Assembly: GCA_002835675.1 (NCBI GenBank)
Contig: PIZR01000003.1
Location: 62,001-126,000 of the forward strand
Reading direction: 5' to 3'
DNA: 64,000 bases
DNA from: Bacillus sp. BA3
Lineage (GTDB): Bacteria; Bacillota; Bacilli; Bacillales; DSM-1321
Under the pieces are notes generated by a model. The model was not told the origin of the DNA and searched no databases. It worked only from the letters and a program-made list of their open reading frames with translations. Positions 53,742 through 63,012 of the stretch are shown here, one piece after another (the stretch's first letter is position 1; each line of letters starts with the position of its first letter). Position numbers and translations under genes: made by a program.

Positions 53742-54491
53742 TTATACAATCAAAGTTGGCTTCTTTTGAGGAATATGTCCAGACTTCTTAACTTTTGTAT
53801 CGAGATAGAAACTATTATCTTCCGTCAAACCGCCCCAAAGCGGAATATGGTCCTTTGCCGCAAGTCCATGCTTCATGAGGGCATCCAGCTTTTTGGGGTT
53901 GTTCGTGATTAAAGTCACAGGATCCTTGCGGAGTTCCCTCAACACGCGGATGGCTCCCTCGTAAGATCGCGTATCATCCTCGAATCCTAAAGCCTCATTC
54001 GCCTCGACCGTGTCATAACCTTCCTGCTGAAGCAAATAGGCAAGAGATTTTGAAAACAGGCCGATCCCTCTTCCTTCATGGTCCGCAAGGTAAAAAATGG
54101 CCCCGCACCCATGCTCGGCTATCATCTTCATAGATTGGTGGAGCTGGTAGCCGCAATCACAGCGTTTACTGCCGAAGATATCACCTGTGTGACAGATGCT
54201 ATGCATCCGGACAAGTGCATCCTCCGACTTTTTAAAGTCACCATATACCAATACGGAGGATTGCTGTCCGAAAGCGAGGTTGGCTTCCGAGAGCGAATCA
54301 AGCACCGCTTCCTTGCCATTATCCGCGCCATCAAGCTGTAGCCATGTATACCATTGGAAAACCGTTGAGAAATCTCCTTGCTCAACAGGCAGATTCACAG
54401 GCCCTACAAGGCATATATCAGCTTTTCCCGGTGTTTTTATGATATTCATTTTATCTATTAAAAGGTTTTTTGTTTCCTCGGTTATTTTCAT
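53742..54491 (-). CDS. ribA: GTP cyclohydrolase II (stand-alone RibA)
   Basis: 249 residues without the DHBP synthase domain that precedes it in the usual bifunctional Bacillus RibA (RibBA). Zinc-binding and catalytic residues are intact: RMHSICHTGDIFGSKRCDCG (three Cys), FYLADHEGRGIGLFSKSLAY (Asp, Arg) and DTRSYEGAIRVLREL, LITNNPKKLDALM. Opens the GTP ring to the diaminopyrimidinone ribosyl phosphate. AGGTGATG precedes the ATG. First gene of a four-gene operon with a strong SigA promoter. No FMN riboswitch can be recognised in the roughly 60-base leader. Confidence 0.92.
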   Translation of the reverse strand: MKITEETKNLLIDKMNIIKTPGKADICLVGPVNLPVEQGDFSTVFQWYTWLQLDGADNGKEAVLDSLSEANLAFGQQSSVLVYGDFKKSEDALVRMHSICHTGDIFGSKRCDCGYQLHQSMKMIAEHGCGAIFYLADHEGRGIGLFSKSLAYLLQQEGYDTVEANEALGFEDDTRSYEGAIRVLRELRKDPVTLITNNPKKLDALMKHGLAAKDHIPLWGGLTEDNSFYLDTKVKKSGHIPQKKPTLIV

Positions 54492-54547
54492 GTTAACATC
54501 ACCTATTTTTAATTTATAGTGTGCCTTCTCCTTACTTTAGGTAAGTA

Positions 54548-54576
54548 AGTATATTACTATACACTATACCTGTCAA
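54548..54576 (-). promoter_or_regulatory. Strong SigA promoter of the ribA operon with inverted repeat
   Basis: On the minus strand TTGACA (complement of 54571-54576), exactly 17 bp, TATACT (complement of 54548-54553). The spacer and -10 contain GTATA-GTAA-TATAC, an inverted repeat, preceded by a second TATAGT. A repressor bound there would block the promoter. The promoter match is nearly ideal; the operator is inference. Confidence 0.75.
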
Positions 54577-54744
54577 TGAAGCAGTTTACAAATAATAGTG
54601 TGTCTTTGATCATAATTTTCAAGAAGTTTTTTTGGAGAAGAAAGGTCATTCCAAACCGCTATCATATCGGCTGGCCTTTATACATATTTTAACGTATAAC
54701 GAAAACGTGTCTATAGACAGACTTAAGGAAAGGAAGAAAACCTT

Positions 54745-55140
54745 TTGGAGGATTTCCCTTATTTTTTATACGACCCTATCCTGTTTCCGCCTCACGCAGA
54801 AGCAATGAATATGAATCGGGAACGGGAAGGAACACTGCGTCCCTACTCGGCAACCAATCCGGATCTGCTAGTTAAATCGGCAAAGACCTCGCAATCCCTA
54901 ATGGTTGATGTAAAAAAAGTCATGGATACTTTAGCCACATCCAAACCCTTCTCGAACCGGTTGATGACTGCTGCCCAAGCATCACAAAAAAATGTCGTGA
55001 TCGATATGATCCGAAAGATAGGAATTAAGAACGAACCTGATATCACGTATAACCCCGATGGGATCCGTTTTGATTTCTATCCTAAAGCAGGGGAAGAAAA
55101 TTGCCATATCATCGTCAGCTTGAAATGGAGGGATGTATAA
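54745..55140 (+). CDS. Conserved hypothetical protein, 131 residues
   Basis: Start is TTG (54745) with GGAAAGGAAG about 9 bases upstream. The protein begins EDFPYFLYDPILFPPHAEA, has a helical middle part (QSLMVDVKKVMDTLATSKPF) and ends with a beta-rich part (GIRFDFYPKAGEENCHIIVS). Soluble, no signal peptide or known motif. I do not recognise the family. It lies alone between the divergent rib operon and the convergent pepA gene. Confidence 0.7.
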   Translation: MEDFPYFLYDPILFPPHAEAMNMNREREGTLRPYSATNPDLLVKSAKTSQSLMVDVKKVMDTLATSKPFSNRLMTAAQASQKNVVIDMIRKIGIKNEPDITYNPDGIRFDFYPKAGEENCHIIVSLKWRDV

Positions 55141-55163
55141 CGTTCGTCCAACACCTTTTTGGT

Positions 55164-55193
55164 AAAAAAACCGAAGCCTATTTTCGGCTTCGG
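55164..55193 (-). terminator. Terminator of pepA
   Basis: CCGAAGCC TATTTTC GGCTTCGG perfect 8-bp stem with seven T residues following on the minus strand. Confidence 0.9.
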
Positions 55194-55203
55194 ATATTTG
55201 GGT

Positions 55204-56709
55204 TCATCTTGTTTTCGTTTCAAAGGTTTCAACCAATAGTGCAAGCGTGCGTGCCATGACACCGGTAGCCCCCGCCGTGCACAATTCAGAGCTGCTCGAG
55301 GTGGTGGATGTTCCAGCAATATCCAGATGGACCCACGGAGTGTCTTCGGCAAATTCGCCGATGAAGGCCCCGCCCATGATCGCATGTCCTGCCCCTCCAG
55401 GTGAATTATTCAAATCCGCTATTTTACTGTTGCGTACCCGCTCTTTATCCTTTTCTGTAATCGGCAATCTCCAAATGGGCTCCCCGGCCTCCTCTGAGGC
55501 TTTGACCACTTGTTCATAGAATTCCGTGTCATTTGTCATTGCTCCCGTCATATCCATGCCCAGTGCGGTTATGACACCACCCGTTAAAGTGGCAACGTCA
55601 ATAAGATAGTCTGCACCATGATGTTTAGCGTATGTCATGGCATCCGCCAAAACCAGCCGGCCTTCCGCATCCGTATTCAATACCTCTATCGTCTTGCCGC
55701 TCATGGCAGTGATCACATCATCCGGCTTGAATGCATCACCGCTGATCATATTATCAGTGGAAGGAATGACAGCCACGACATTTTGGTCCGGTCCTAATTC
55801 GCCGATTATTTCCATTGCACCTAAAACAGCTGCCGCACCGCCCATATCCGTCTTCATTCCAACGATTCCGGCCTTCGTTTTCAATGAGTATCCACCCGTA
55901 TCGAATGTGATGCCTTTACCTACCAACCCGATAACATCCTTCCATTCATCCTTACCTTGATACTTCAGAACGATCATTTTCGGAGGCTCGACCGAACCTT
56001 GATTGACAGCAAGGAGTGCACCCATTCCCAACTTAAGCATATCCTCCTTCTCGAGGATCTCCACTTCAAAACCATAACGTTCACCCAAGGCAGATGAATA
56101 ATCCGCCAAATCCGTGGAAGTCAACAAATTGCCTGGCGTGTTGACCAATGTTCTCGCTGAATTTGTCGCCCTTCCGAAAATTCTCCCTACATGAAGCGCT
56201 GCACCGACCTCTTCTTGATCATATTCGCTGTATACCGTAATCGATTCAAGGCTTTTTTCGACCTGGTTCGATTTTTGCTTGTATCCGTCAAATTTATAGG
56301 AAGCAAGTTCGAAAGCCTCGGAACAAGCATGCGCTGCATCCAACGCATCCAGATTTTCAGTCGTGAATGTATCCAAAGCGATTGAAAGTGTCGTAATCTT
56401 GGATTCTTTTATCGTCTTACGAGCTTTTCCCAACGCTTCGCGGAGCGTTTCAAAGGATAGCTCCTTTTCCTTGCCCAACCCTACAAAAATCAATCTCTTT
56501 ATGCCTAATTTACCTAATGTATGTATTTTGACCACTGATTTTTTCCTGGAAGAGATTTCCCCCTCCTTCACTAACTCTGTTAGCTGGCCGTCCAATCGTT
56601 CATCTGCTTCTTTTCCTATGCCTGAGAATTTTACGGGTCTGTCAAATACGCCTAGAATCAGGCATTCGTCAATCAAATCTATATTCAAGGAATCTTTTAC
56701 TGTGAACAT
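55204..56709 (-). CDS. pepA: Leucyl aminopeptidase PepA (YuiE, M17 family)
   Basis: 501 residues, hexameric cytosolic metallo-aminopeptidase. The C-terminal catalytic domain carries [20 protein letters not shown] (metal-binding Lys and Asp), [13 protein letters not shown], and the family signature [13 protein letters not shown], with Arg in the active site. The N-terminal domain (about 1-170) is the variable regulatory/DNA-binding part. GGAGGAGG precedes the ATG. Position beside yuiD is as in B. subtilis yuiE. Confidence 0.95.
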   Translation of the reverse strand: MFTVKDSLNIDLIDECLILGVFDRPVKFSGIGKEADERLDGQLTELVKEGEISSRKKSVVKIHTLGKLGIKRLIFVGLGKEKELSFETLREALGKARKTIKESKITTLSIALDTFTTENLDALDAAHACSEAFELASYKFDGYKQKSNQVEKSLESITVYSEYDQEEVGAALHVGRIFGRATNSARTLVNTPGNLLTSTDLADYSSALGERYGFEVEILEKEDMLKLGMGALLAVNQGSVEPPKMIVLKYQGKDEWKDVIGLVGKGITFDTGGYSLKTKAGIVGMKTDMGGAAAVLGAMEIIGELGPDQNVVAVIPSTDNMISGDAFKPDDVITAMSGKTIEVLNTDAEGRLVLADAMTYAKHHGADYLIDVATLTGGVITALGMDMTGAMTNDTEFYEQVVKASEEAGEPIWRLPITEKDKERVRNSKIADLNNSPGGAGHAIMGGAFIGEFAEDTPWVHLDIAGTSTTSSSSELCTAGATGVMARTLALLVETFETKTR

Positions 56710-56979
56710 TCTGCTACCTCCTCCATTCGATTACATTCATTATAACGAAATCTTCAAAAATTTTCGAATAAGGCCCGCAAATATAATAATAACAAGTGAT
56801 ATTGTTTAGAATGAGTGACTTTAGAGTAATAGTATAAGAAAGATCATATTTATACTTATACCAGCAGGGAATCGACAGGACTGAATGGAACTAATAATAA
56901 GGGCCTTATTCCGAGCAGGATGTAATTACCCATATATGGTTTTCATCTTTACTTATAACTAGAAAGAAGGCTGATACTC

Positions 56980-57462
56980 TTGGAATTATTACTCAACTTC
57001 CCTTTAATCGCAGCATTGATTGCCATTTTCTTTGCTCAATTCATTAAAGTGCCCATCCACTTCATAGCATTTCGTAAAGTGAACTGGTCACTCATTAACT
57101 CAACAGGCGGTATGCCAAGCTCCCACTCAGCGGCCGTGTCAGCCCTAACCGTAGCGGTAGGGATCGAAACCGGTATGAAATCCCCTGTATTTGCCGTTGC
57201 CGCGATTTTTGCAGTCATCACGATGTTCGATGCGACAGGTGTGAGACGGCAGGCAGGAGAACAGGCGGCCGTCTTGAACCAGCTCGTTACGGACTTCAAT
57301 ACATTTGTCGAGCAAGCAAAGAACTGGCAGAAAAAAGCAGATAAACAGAAACAGCAACAATTAAAGGAACTGTTGGGACATAAGCCAATCGAGGTATTTT
57401 TCGGAGCCTTGACCGGAGTATTCATTGCGCTGGCACTTCACTTTTTCATCTTTCAAGGGTAG
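56980..57462 (+). CDS. yuiD: YuiD, divergent PAP2 family membrane protein
   Basis: 160 residues, four membrane segments. NSTGGMPSSHSAAVSALTVAV near residue 40 resembles the phosphatase SH motif, and ATGVRRQAGEQAAVLN follows. The divergent PAP2 group keeps GMPSSHSA but lacks other acid-phosphatase residues, so activity is uncertain. Start TTG (56980) with AGAAGG 9 bases upstream. The stop TAG is followed 9 bases later by the next gene, so the two form an operon. Confidence 0.9.
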   Translation: MELLLNFPLIAALIAIFFAQFIKVPIHFIAFRKVNWSLINSTGGMPSSHSAAVSALTVAVGIETGMKSPVFAVAAIFAVITMFDATGVRRQAGEQAAVLNQLVTDFNTFVEQAKNWQKKADKQKQQQLKELLGHKPIEVFFGALTGVFIALALHFFIFQG

Positions 57463-57471
57463 GTGTTCAAT

Positions 57472-58260
57472 TTGAAAATAATATCTCTTTGCCCCAGCAA
57501 TACGGAACTCTGCACATATCTAGGGATTGAAGATCAGCTGATCGCCATCGATGACTACTCTGATTGGCCTGAAACCTTACAGCACCTTCCTAAGGTGGGG
57601 CCCGATTTATCCATTGATATCGATCATGTAGAATCACTAAAACCCGATTTGGTGTTGGCTTCACTAAGTGTACCGGGCATGGAAAAAAATATTGAGGGGC
57701 TAAAAGAACGGAACATCCCTCATATCATCTTCAACCCGCAATCACTTGAAGATATCGCAAAAGATTTACTGACCTTGGGCGATGCCATGAATCTTAAGGA
57801 AAAAGCAGAGGAACAGGCTGCCAAATTCCGTGATGCCATCCTTCAATACAAAAACGTCGCAGACAAAATCGAAACAAAGCCGTCGCTGTATTGGGAATGG
57901 TGGCCTAATCCCTTATTCAGCCCCGGGGGAGTTAATTGGTTATCCGAGATCAGCACGCTTGCGGGAGGATATAACCTTTTCGAAGATGTCGACATGGCAA
58001 GCATTCAAGTCACTTCCGAAGAGGTCCAAAAAAAGGATCCCGACCATATTTGCTTAGCTTGGGTCGGTGTCCCTTTACGAAAAGTAAACCCGGAGCTGGT
58101 CAAGAAACGGAAAGGGTGGACTGATATGAAGGCAGTCCGGAATAACAATATTCACATAATGGAAGAGCCTTTATTCTGCCGCCCCTCCCCGAGATTACTG
58201 GATGGGCTTTCCAAATTGGCAAAGACTCTGCATCCTGAAGCCTACAAAAGCATGGACTAA
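57472..58260 (+). CDS. BtuF-like cobalamin/metal-receptor fold protein without signal peptide
   Basis: About 262 residues. Periplasmic-binding-protein class III fold with one long backbone helix: IISLCPSNTELCTYLGIEDQ at the N-terminus, HLPKVGPDLSIDIDHVESLKPDLVLAS, then LYWEWWPNPLFSPGGVNWLSEI. It resembles BtuF and cobalamin-binding proteins. There is no signal sequence or lipobox, so it would stay in the cytoplasm, and no ABC permease lies nearby. TTG at 57472 is preferred for AGGTG 6 bases upstream; GTG at 57463 is the alternative. Two-gene unit with yuiD. Confidence 0.82.
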   Translation: MKIISLCPSNTELCTYLGIEDQLIAIDDYSDWPETLQHLPKVGPDLSIDIDHVESLKPDLVLASLSVPGMEKNIEGLKERNIPHIIFNPQSLEDIAKDLLTLGDAMNLKEKAEEQAAKFRDAILQYKNVADKIETKPSLYWEWWPNPLFSPGGVNWLSEISTLAGGYNLFEDVDMASIQVTSEEVQKKDPDHICLAWVGVPLRKVNPELVKKRKGWTDMKAVRNNNIHIMEEPLFCRPSPRLLDGLSKLAKTLHPEAYKSMD

Positions 58261-58289
58261 GGCGTCCCGAACGGAAAACAGACAATCAA

Positions 58290-58317
58290 AAAGGCTGCCT
58301 CAATTGAGGCAGCCTTT
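58290..58317. terminator. Terminator between BtuF-like gene and yuiC
   Basis: AAAGGCTGCCTCAATTGAGGCAGCCTTT is a perfect palindrome. Placed between convergent genes, it can serve both. Confidence 0.9.
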
Positions 58318-58338
58318 CGCTTTCACCTTTGTCCATCA

Positions 58339-59031
58339 TTAAAAAGCAAAGGAAGCTACATTATCGTTCAGTGTTTTCTGAGCGATTTTAGGCTTGAATA
58401 CCTGCCTGATCTTGGTTTCATTCAACTTGCTTAACTGTTCTTCGGATAACTCGCCGTTCCCTTTTTGGACAACATATACTTCAAGGGTTTTCTTCCCCCA
58501 ATTCTCATATACATCTTGTACCGTTTCGTAGTATAGATCCAGGTGGTTTCCTTTGATTGCACCACCCTTGTCCGCTACAACCCCATATCCATAGCCCGGA
58601 ATCCAAAGGATGGTTCCGAGAGGGAATACGGTAAGATCGGCGGCAATGGTGGAAAACAGATCCCGTTTCACCTTCACCCCTGAATAAGTGATACCATAGG
58701 ATGGGCTTTCCGGGTACTTTCCGGTAGATTCATACCCTGCTGTATATCCTGTAGCCAAGACTTCATGCTTCGGATATTTCGAAAGCTCGATTGCCTCCGC
58801 TATCGTCACGGGACCATCGCTCGTGGATGCGGATGCCATTAGCGTCGCCACTTGACCTCCACTATGGATGGCTTTATATTCGAGACCAAGCATTCGATGT
58901 TTTCTCATCACCTCTTCAAAAGGATGATCCACAGGCACGGCCCCAAAAACATGATTTAAGGTCGAGTCGATGGCCAAGATAAATAATATGATAATAGCAA
59001 CCCTCAAAAATAACGCCTTGACAATCTTCAT
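58339..59031 (-). CDS. yuiC: YuiC, 3D-domain putative lytic transglycosylase
   Basis: 230 residues from the ATG at 59031. The nearest GGAG is about 14 bases upstream, so the start is uncertain (GTG at 59046 is in frame). N-terminal signal/membrane segment ([16 protein letters not shown]), then a helical stretch and a C-terminal 3D domain named for three Asp: [25 protein letters not shown] and NHLDLYYET, all present. The domain occurs in Rpf/Sps-type muralytic enzymes, and YuiC has been studied as such an enzyme in B. subtilis. It acts outside the membrane. Confidence 0.88.
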   Translation of the reverse strand: MKIVKALFLRVAIIILFILAIDSTLNHVFGAVPVDHPFEEVMRKHRMLGLEYKAIHSGGQVATLMASASTSDGPVTIAEAIELSKYPKHEVLATGYTAGYESTGKYPESPSYGITYSGVKVKRDLFSTIAADLTVFPLGTILWIPGYGYGVVADKGGAIKGNHLDLYYETVQDVYENWGKKTLEVYVVQKGNGELSEEQLSKLNETKIRQVFKPKIAQKTLNDNVASFAF

Positions 59032-59122
59032 ATGTATTAGTTCCACTCCTCTCACAAGGATATTTGTTCCCCTTCCAGAGTGAAAGTATTCATAAAGCAT
59101 GAAAAGATCTAATTTTTCTTAC

Positions 59123-59151
59123 AAAAAAGGCCCGTCCATAAATGACGGCCC
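59123..59151 (-). terminator. Terminator of yuiB
   Basis: On the minus strand GGGCCGTC ATTTATG GACGGGCC, then TTTTTTG. Ends the yuiB transcript before yuiC. Confidence 0.85.
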
Positions 59152-59160
59152 TTCTCATTA

Positions 59161-59478
59161 TTAAAACATTTGATATCCTTTATTCCTTAGAATCCTGATG
59201 ACCACACCAGCTAAAACCGCGCCAAGCAGCCCACTTGATAAAATGATGATGTCTGCCGTATGCAAGGAAGTGAGGTTCGTTCCAAGATTTGAAAAAGAAA
59301 TTCCCGGATTTCTAAAATATTCTATTAGCTTTGTTTCATTGACAATGATGATGAAGACAATTGGAAATAAGATGACCATGATCCACGAAGAACGAAAGAG
59401 CATATTCAGCAAAAAGCCAATTCCGAAAAACAATATGAAAAATAAGAGTATTGAGATAATTAAAACAGGCAATGGCAT
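59161..59478 (-). CDS. yuiB: YuiB membrane protein
   Basis: 105 residues with three membrane helices (LIISILLFFILFFGIGFLLN, IMVILFPIVFIIIV and IIILSSGLLGAVLAGVVI). MPLPVLIISILLFF and a gene order next to yuiC match B. subtilis YuiB. RBS AAGGAGGG is excellent. Function unknown. Confidence 0.87.
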   Translation of the reverse strand: MPLPVLIISILLFFILFFGIGFLLNMLFRSSWIMVILFPIVFIIIVNETKLIEYFRNPGISFSNLGTNLTSLHTADIIILSSGLLGAVLAGVVIRILRNKGYQMF

Positions 59479-59586
59479 GTTATTCTTGACCCTCCTTAAA
59501 AACCGACACCTTTAGTTTACTGAAAAAATAATTGCTGCGTCAACGACTTATACCAAATAATTCCGAAGAAAAGATAATTACCCAAA

Positions 59587-60069
59587 TCACATGAATAATT
59601 TATATGATGTATACCCAAATTGATCTCCCGGGTTCAATCCGTCAAGCATCGTCTGCATTCTCTCCTTTTTAAAAGCTAAAAGCTGTTCCAATAGTAATGA
59701 TTGCTTCCCTTCCTGCATGAGTAAATCAGGGTCATAAAATTTAGCTTCATATAGTTCATCCAACTGAGTGGTTACTTCAAAACTGACCGGTTTAAGTAAA
59801 AATATCAACATATTATCACTAATATTCCCTTTAATGACTCCGCTTCTCACTCCTACAATGCCTTCAATTTCTGTATGAATACCCGTCTCCTCCAACACTT
59901 CCCTTACGACAGCTTCATCGACGGTTTCATCACTTTTGACAAAACCTGCAGGAAGCGACCATTGCCCTTTCAATCCGCTATACCTTTTATTCACGACCAG
60001 CCATTCACCCTTATCAGATATCACAAGGCCGGACACTGCAAGCCAAACATTTTTGCATCGTTCCACCAA
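59587..60069 (-). CDS. Nudix hydrolase
   Basis: 160 residues. The Nudix box fits the G-x5-E-x7-REUXEEXGU pattern exactly: GFVKSDETVDEAVVREVLEE followed by TGI, near residues 42-64. Hydrolyses a nucleoside diphosphate linked to another group; the substrate is unknown. It begins with TTG (60069) or GTG one codon later, both served by GGGGGGAG. In B. subtilis the small yuiA lies between yumB and yuiB; I see no Cys-rich yuiA here, and this gene occupies that interval. Confidence 0.9.
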   Translation of the reverse strand: MVERCKNVWLAVSGLVISDKGEWLVVNKRYSGLKGQWSLPAGFVKSDETVDEAVVREVLEETGIHTEIEGIVGVRSGVIKGNISDNMLIFLLKPVSFEVTTQLDELYEAKFYDPDLLMQEGKQSLLLEQLLAFKKERMQTMLDGLNPGDQFGYTSYKLFM

Positions 60070-60215
60070 GAACCACTCCCCCCTATATTCATAGTAAACT
60101 TCAAACCGCAGAAGACCATACGATTAAGCTTCGTCATCCAAACCCCATTATATTCCACATAAGAACCGTGCATACTCCGATTGATGGCACGCTCACCCAT
60201 TGTTGGGATGTCAAT

Positions 60216-60252
60216 GAAAAAGCCATTCAGGGAAATTCCCCAAATGGCCTTT
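60216..60252 (-). terminator. Terminator of the NADH dehydrogenase gene
   Basis: On the minus strand GGCCATTTGGGG AATT TCCCTGAATGGC, a stem with two mismatches, followed by TTTTTC. Confidence 0.75.
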
Positions 60253-60270
60253 ATTTATATATAGAAAAAA

Positions 60271-61485
60271 TTAAAGGACGTTGAATTTACCTTTTTTAGC
60301 AACAAGGGAAGCTCCGCCAATCATTAACAACGCTCTGTTATCAACCATCTTCTTCAGGAATGATGCAGTCTTACCTGTAACTTTCTTGCCGAATACAACA
60401 CCAATCGCGTTGTCTTCACCAAGTGAACATACCGTTCCTTTGTTTTCGAAAGTGAACGTTTCAAGGTCACTTTCGTTACGAACCAATTTAGTCAGGTTCT
60501 TCGCAATGACCTCACCTTGCTGCATCGCGATTTGTGCGGTAGGTGGATATGGACGGTTTATTTCCTCGTTGATGATCAAAGCGCAGTCCCCTACGATAAA
60601 GATATCGTCATGACCCGGTGCCCGCATGTCAAGGTTCACTTTAATACGTCCGCGCATAGCTTCAAAACCGGAAGCCTCTATCACGGAGTTACCTCGTACG
60701 CCAGCTGCCCACACTACGGTTCCCGCTTTGATTTCTTCCACTTCATCTTCGCCTTTTGCCACGATGATGCCTTCAGGAGTCGCTCCCTTGATCGGTGTTC
60801 CGATTTTGAATTCGACACCTTTTTTCTCAAGGTAAGATACTGCATAATCCACCAATTCCGGATCGAAGCCAGGGAGGACGGCTGGTGCTGCCTCCACACA
60901 ATACATACGAACCTTTTGGAAATCGATGTCGTATTCTTTACAAAGTTCAGGGACACGGTTAGCCAATTCGCCTAGGAATTCGATTCCCGTAAATCCTGCT
61001 CCTCCAACAACGATCGTCAAGCGGTCTTCATTCTTTTCGACCTCAGAACTGTACGTAGCAAATTGCAATTGGATATGGTCACGGATTTTACGTGCCGTAT
61101 TCACGTTAGAAATAGAGAAAGCATATTCTTTTAGCCCTTGGATTCCAAACGTTTCCGATTCAGGTCCAAGTCCAATCACTAAGTAATCATAAGAAATTTC
61201 GCCGTTTTCAAGGATGACTTTTTTGGTCTCTGTTTTCACTTCCAAAACAGAATCCTGGATGAATTTAACTTTGTTGTTAATGACACTTTTGATAGGATAC
61301 CGCACACGATCATGATGAAGCGTTCCAGCCGATGCTTCATGCAGCCATGTTGTTTCATAGTGGTAATCATTTTTGTTAACTAATACGATTTCTGCTTCAT
61401 TTTGACCTAATGCCTTCTGTAAGCGAGTAACAGTCATCAATCCACCATAACCTGCTCCTAAAACAACGATAGTTGGCTTTTTCAA
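60271..61485 (-). CDS. yumB: Type II NADH dehydrogenase-like FAD oxidoreductase (YumB)
   Basis: 404 residues from TTG at 61485 (AAAGGTGG 10 bases upstream). Two dinucleotide folds: FAD-binding [17 protein letters not shown] at the N-terminus, and NAD(H)-binding [19 protein letters not shown] near residue 165. The Cys-free active centre follows the NDH-2 pattern, with [15 protein letters not shown] and [35 protein letters not shown] for quinone/FAD. NDH-2 moves electrons from NADH to menaquinone without pumping protons. The C-terminus is membrane-peripheral. A Rex-like site lies in its promoter region. Confidence 0.92.
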   Translation of the reverse strand: MKKPTIVVLGAGYGGLMTVTRLQKALGQNEAEIVLVNKNDYHYETTWLHEASAGTLHHDRVRYPIKSVINNKVKFIQDSVLEVKTETKKVILENGEISYDYLVIGLGPESETFGIQGLKEYAFSISNVNTARKIRDHIQLQFATYSSEVEKNEDRLTIVVGGAGFTGIEFLGELANRVPELCKEYDIDFQKVRMYCVEAAPAVLPGFDPELVDYAVSYLEKKGVEFKIGTPIKGATPEGIIVAKGEDEVEEIKAGTVVWAAGVRGNSVIEASGFEAMRGRIKVNLDMRAPGHDDIFIVGDCALIINEEINRPYPPTAQIAMQQGEVIAKNLTKLVRNESDLETFTFENKGTVCSLGEDNAIGVVFGKKVTGKTASFLKKMVDNRALLMIGGASLVAKKGKFNVL

Positions 61486-61959
61486 AAGTATTCTTCCACC
61501 TTTACGATATTTTCTTGTGATGCTTTCCATAACTAAAATATATTGTCTATCTTATTAATTTCCATTATAAAAAGCACTCTTATACATTTGTGACGTATTT
61601 CACGTAACACTTCGTAATTGTCATGAAAAATTCATAAAAATTTTACCAAATGATGTCTAAGTAAATATTAGTCTTTTTCCATACCTTTTTCAAGTAACAA
61701 ACCGAACTTTTTCGGGTTAAAATCACGCCGAAAAACGTTACTTTTCACCCGGCTGCTATCCATATTTTTACGATATGCTAACATTGGCAAAGGGCAATTT
61801 TCCCCACTTTTGAAAGAGGATAAAGAACATTCATCATGAAACCGCCTGTATATAGTCGAAACTTTCTCACTTTTCTAACATTCTCCGTTTTTTCAAAGAC
61901 CATCTATGTTAAAATAAGAGAATAAATTTCAGCAAACCTAGTATATCGGAGGGATAACG
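61486..61959. other. Divergent promoter region of yumB and yumC
   Basis: 474 bp of AT-rich DNA. The left part holds a minus-strand TATAAT (complement of 61564-61569) and the Rex-like site at 61588-61605, both for yumB. The right end holds the yumC RBS. A TTAAAAT near 61910 may be the yumC -10. No ORF or RNA structure that I can support. Confidence 0.55.
61588..61605 (-). promoter_or_regulatory. Rex-like operator upstream of yumB
   Basis: TTGTGACGTATTTCACGT resembles the Rex consensus TTGTGA-N6-TCACAA, matching 10 of 12 fixed bases. On the minus strand it lies just upstream of and partly over the -35 position for the TATAAT at 61564-61569. Rex senses NADH/NAD+ and represses ndh in B. subtilis, which fits this gene's role. 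Binding is inference. Confidence 0.45.
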
Positions 61960-62952
61960 TTGGAAGTTAATGAAAAAGTTTATGATATTACCATCATTGG
62001 CGGAGGCCCAGTTGGATTATTCACTGCATTTTATGGAGGAATGAGACAGGCATCCGTAAAAATCATCGAGAGCCTGCCACAATTAGGCGGACAATTGTCT
62101 GCCCTTTATCCTGAGAAGTACATCTACGATATCGCTGGTTTTCCCAAAGTGCGGGCTCAGGAGCTAGTGAATAACCTGAAGGAACAAATGGCAAAGTTCG
62201 AGCAGGATGTTGTCCTGGAGCAAGCCGTTCAAAAAGTGGAAAAGCAAGCTGATGGAGTTTTCAAGTTAACGACTGATAAAGAAATCCATTACTCCAAAAC
62301 GATTATCATCACAGCTGGAAATGGGGCTTTCCAACCCCGCCGCATCGAAATTGATGATGCAAAAAAATACGAACGCGGCAACCTTCACTATTTCATCGAC
62401 GACCTCAACCATTTTGCCGGCAAAAAAGTGGTGGTCTTCGGAGGTGGGGATTCAGCAGTGGACTGGGCCCTGATGCTGGAGCCTATCGCCGAGAAAGTGA
62501 GCATCATTCACAGAAGAGATAAGTTCCGTGCCCACGAACATAGTGTAGAAACACTTAAAAATTCAAAAGTTGAAATAAAGACTCCTTACATACCTTCAGA
62601 GTTGATTGGTACAGACGGACGGATCCATACAATTGTCATCAAGGATACGAACGGTGAAGATACAGAGACGATGGAAGTGGATGCAGTCATCGTTAACTAC
62701 GGCTTCGTTTCTTCTCTTGGTCCCATCAAGGAATGGGGACTTGATATCCAGAAAAACAGTATTTTGGTGAATTCCAGAATGGAAACGAATATCCCCGGAA
62801 TTTATGCAGCAGGTGACATTGCAACATATGATGGCAAAGTAAAATTAATTGCAAGCGGTTTTGGTGAGGCACCCACTGCCGTCAATCACGCCAAACAATA
62901 TATTGACCCAAAAGCAAAAGTTCAGCCGATGCATAGTTCCTCCATGTTTTAA
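61960..62952 (+). CDS. yumC: Ferredoxin/flavodoxin-NADP+ reductase, thioredoxin-reductase-like (YumC)
   Basis: 330 residues. FAD-binding [20 protein letters not shown] at the N-terminus, [24 protein letters not shown]-binding [17 protein letters not shown] near residue 155, and the C-terminal [33 protein letters not shown]. There is no CxxC redox pair, so it is an FNR and not a thioredoxin reductase. Passes electrons between NADPH and ferredoxin/flavodoxin; essential in B. subtilis. Start TTG (61960) behind GGAGGG. Terminator follows. Confidence 0.95.
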   Translation: MEVNEKVYDITIIGGGPVGLFTAFYGGMRQASVKIIESLPQLGGQLSALYPEKYIYDIAGFPKVRAQELVNNLKEQMAKFEQDVVLEQAVQKVEKQADGVFKLTTDKEIHYSKTIIITAGNGAFQPRRIEIDDAKKYERGNLHYFIDDLNHFAGKKVVVFGGGDSAVDWALMLEPIAEKVSIIHRRDKFRAHEHSVETLKNSKVEIKTPYIPSELIGTDGRIHTIVIKDTNGEDTETMEVDAVIVNYGFVSSLGPIKEWGLDIQKNSILVNSRMETNIPGIYAAGDIATYDGKVKLIASGFGEAPTAVNHAKQYIDPKAKVQPMHSSSMF

Positions 62953-62961
62953 AAATTACGC

Positions 62962-62993
62962 AAAAACCCGACTTTCATAGCCGGGTTTTTTTA
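62962..62993 (+). terminator. Terminator of yumC
   Basis: AAAAACCCG...CGGGTTTTTTT with a 10-base loop, directly after the stop. Confidence 0.9.
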
Positions 62994-63012
62994 TTGTCCC
63001 CAATTCGGTTAT

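Noticed and set aside
54492-54744. FMN riboswitch ahead of ribA
   Set aside because: The leader from the predicted transcript start to the RBS is only about 50-60 bases, too short for an FMN aptamer, and no conserved aptamer sequence was found.
56820-56979. Possible T-box or other leader RNA before yuiD (AATAAGGGCCTTATT palindrome)
   Set aside because: Only one short palindrome, no T-box sequence motif, and the downstream gene is not a typical T-box target.
60021-60200. A 59-codon minus-strand frame between yumB and the Nudix gene
   Set aside because: No RBS before its ATG, it runs into the Nudix coding region in another frame, and it resembles no yuiA or other family that I know.
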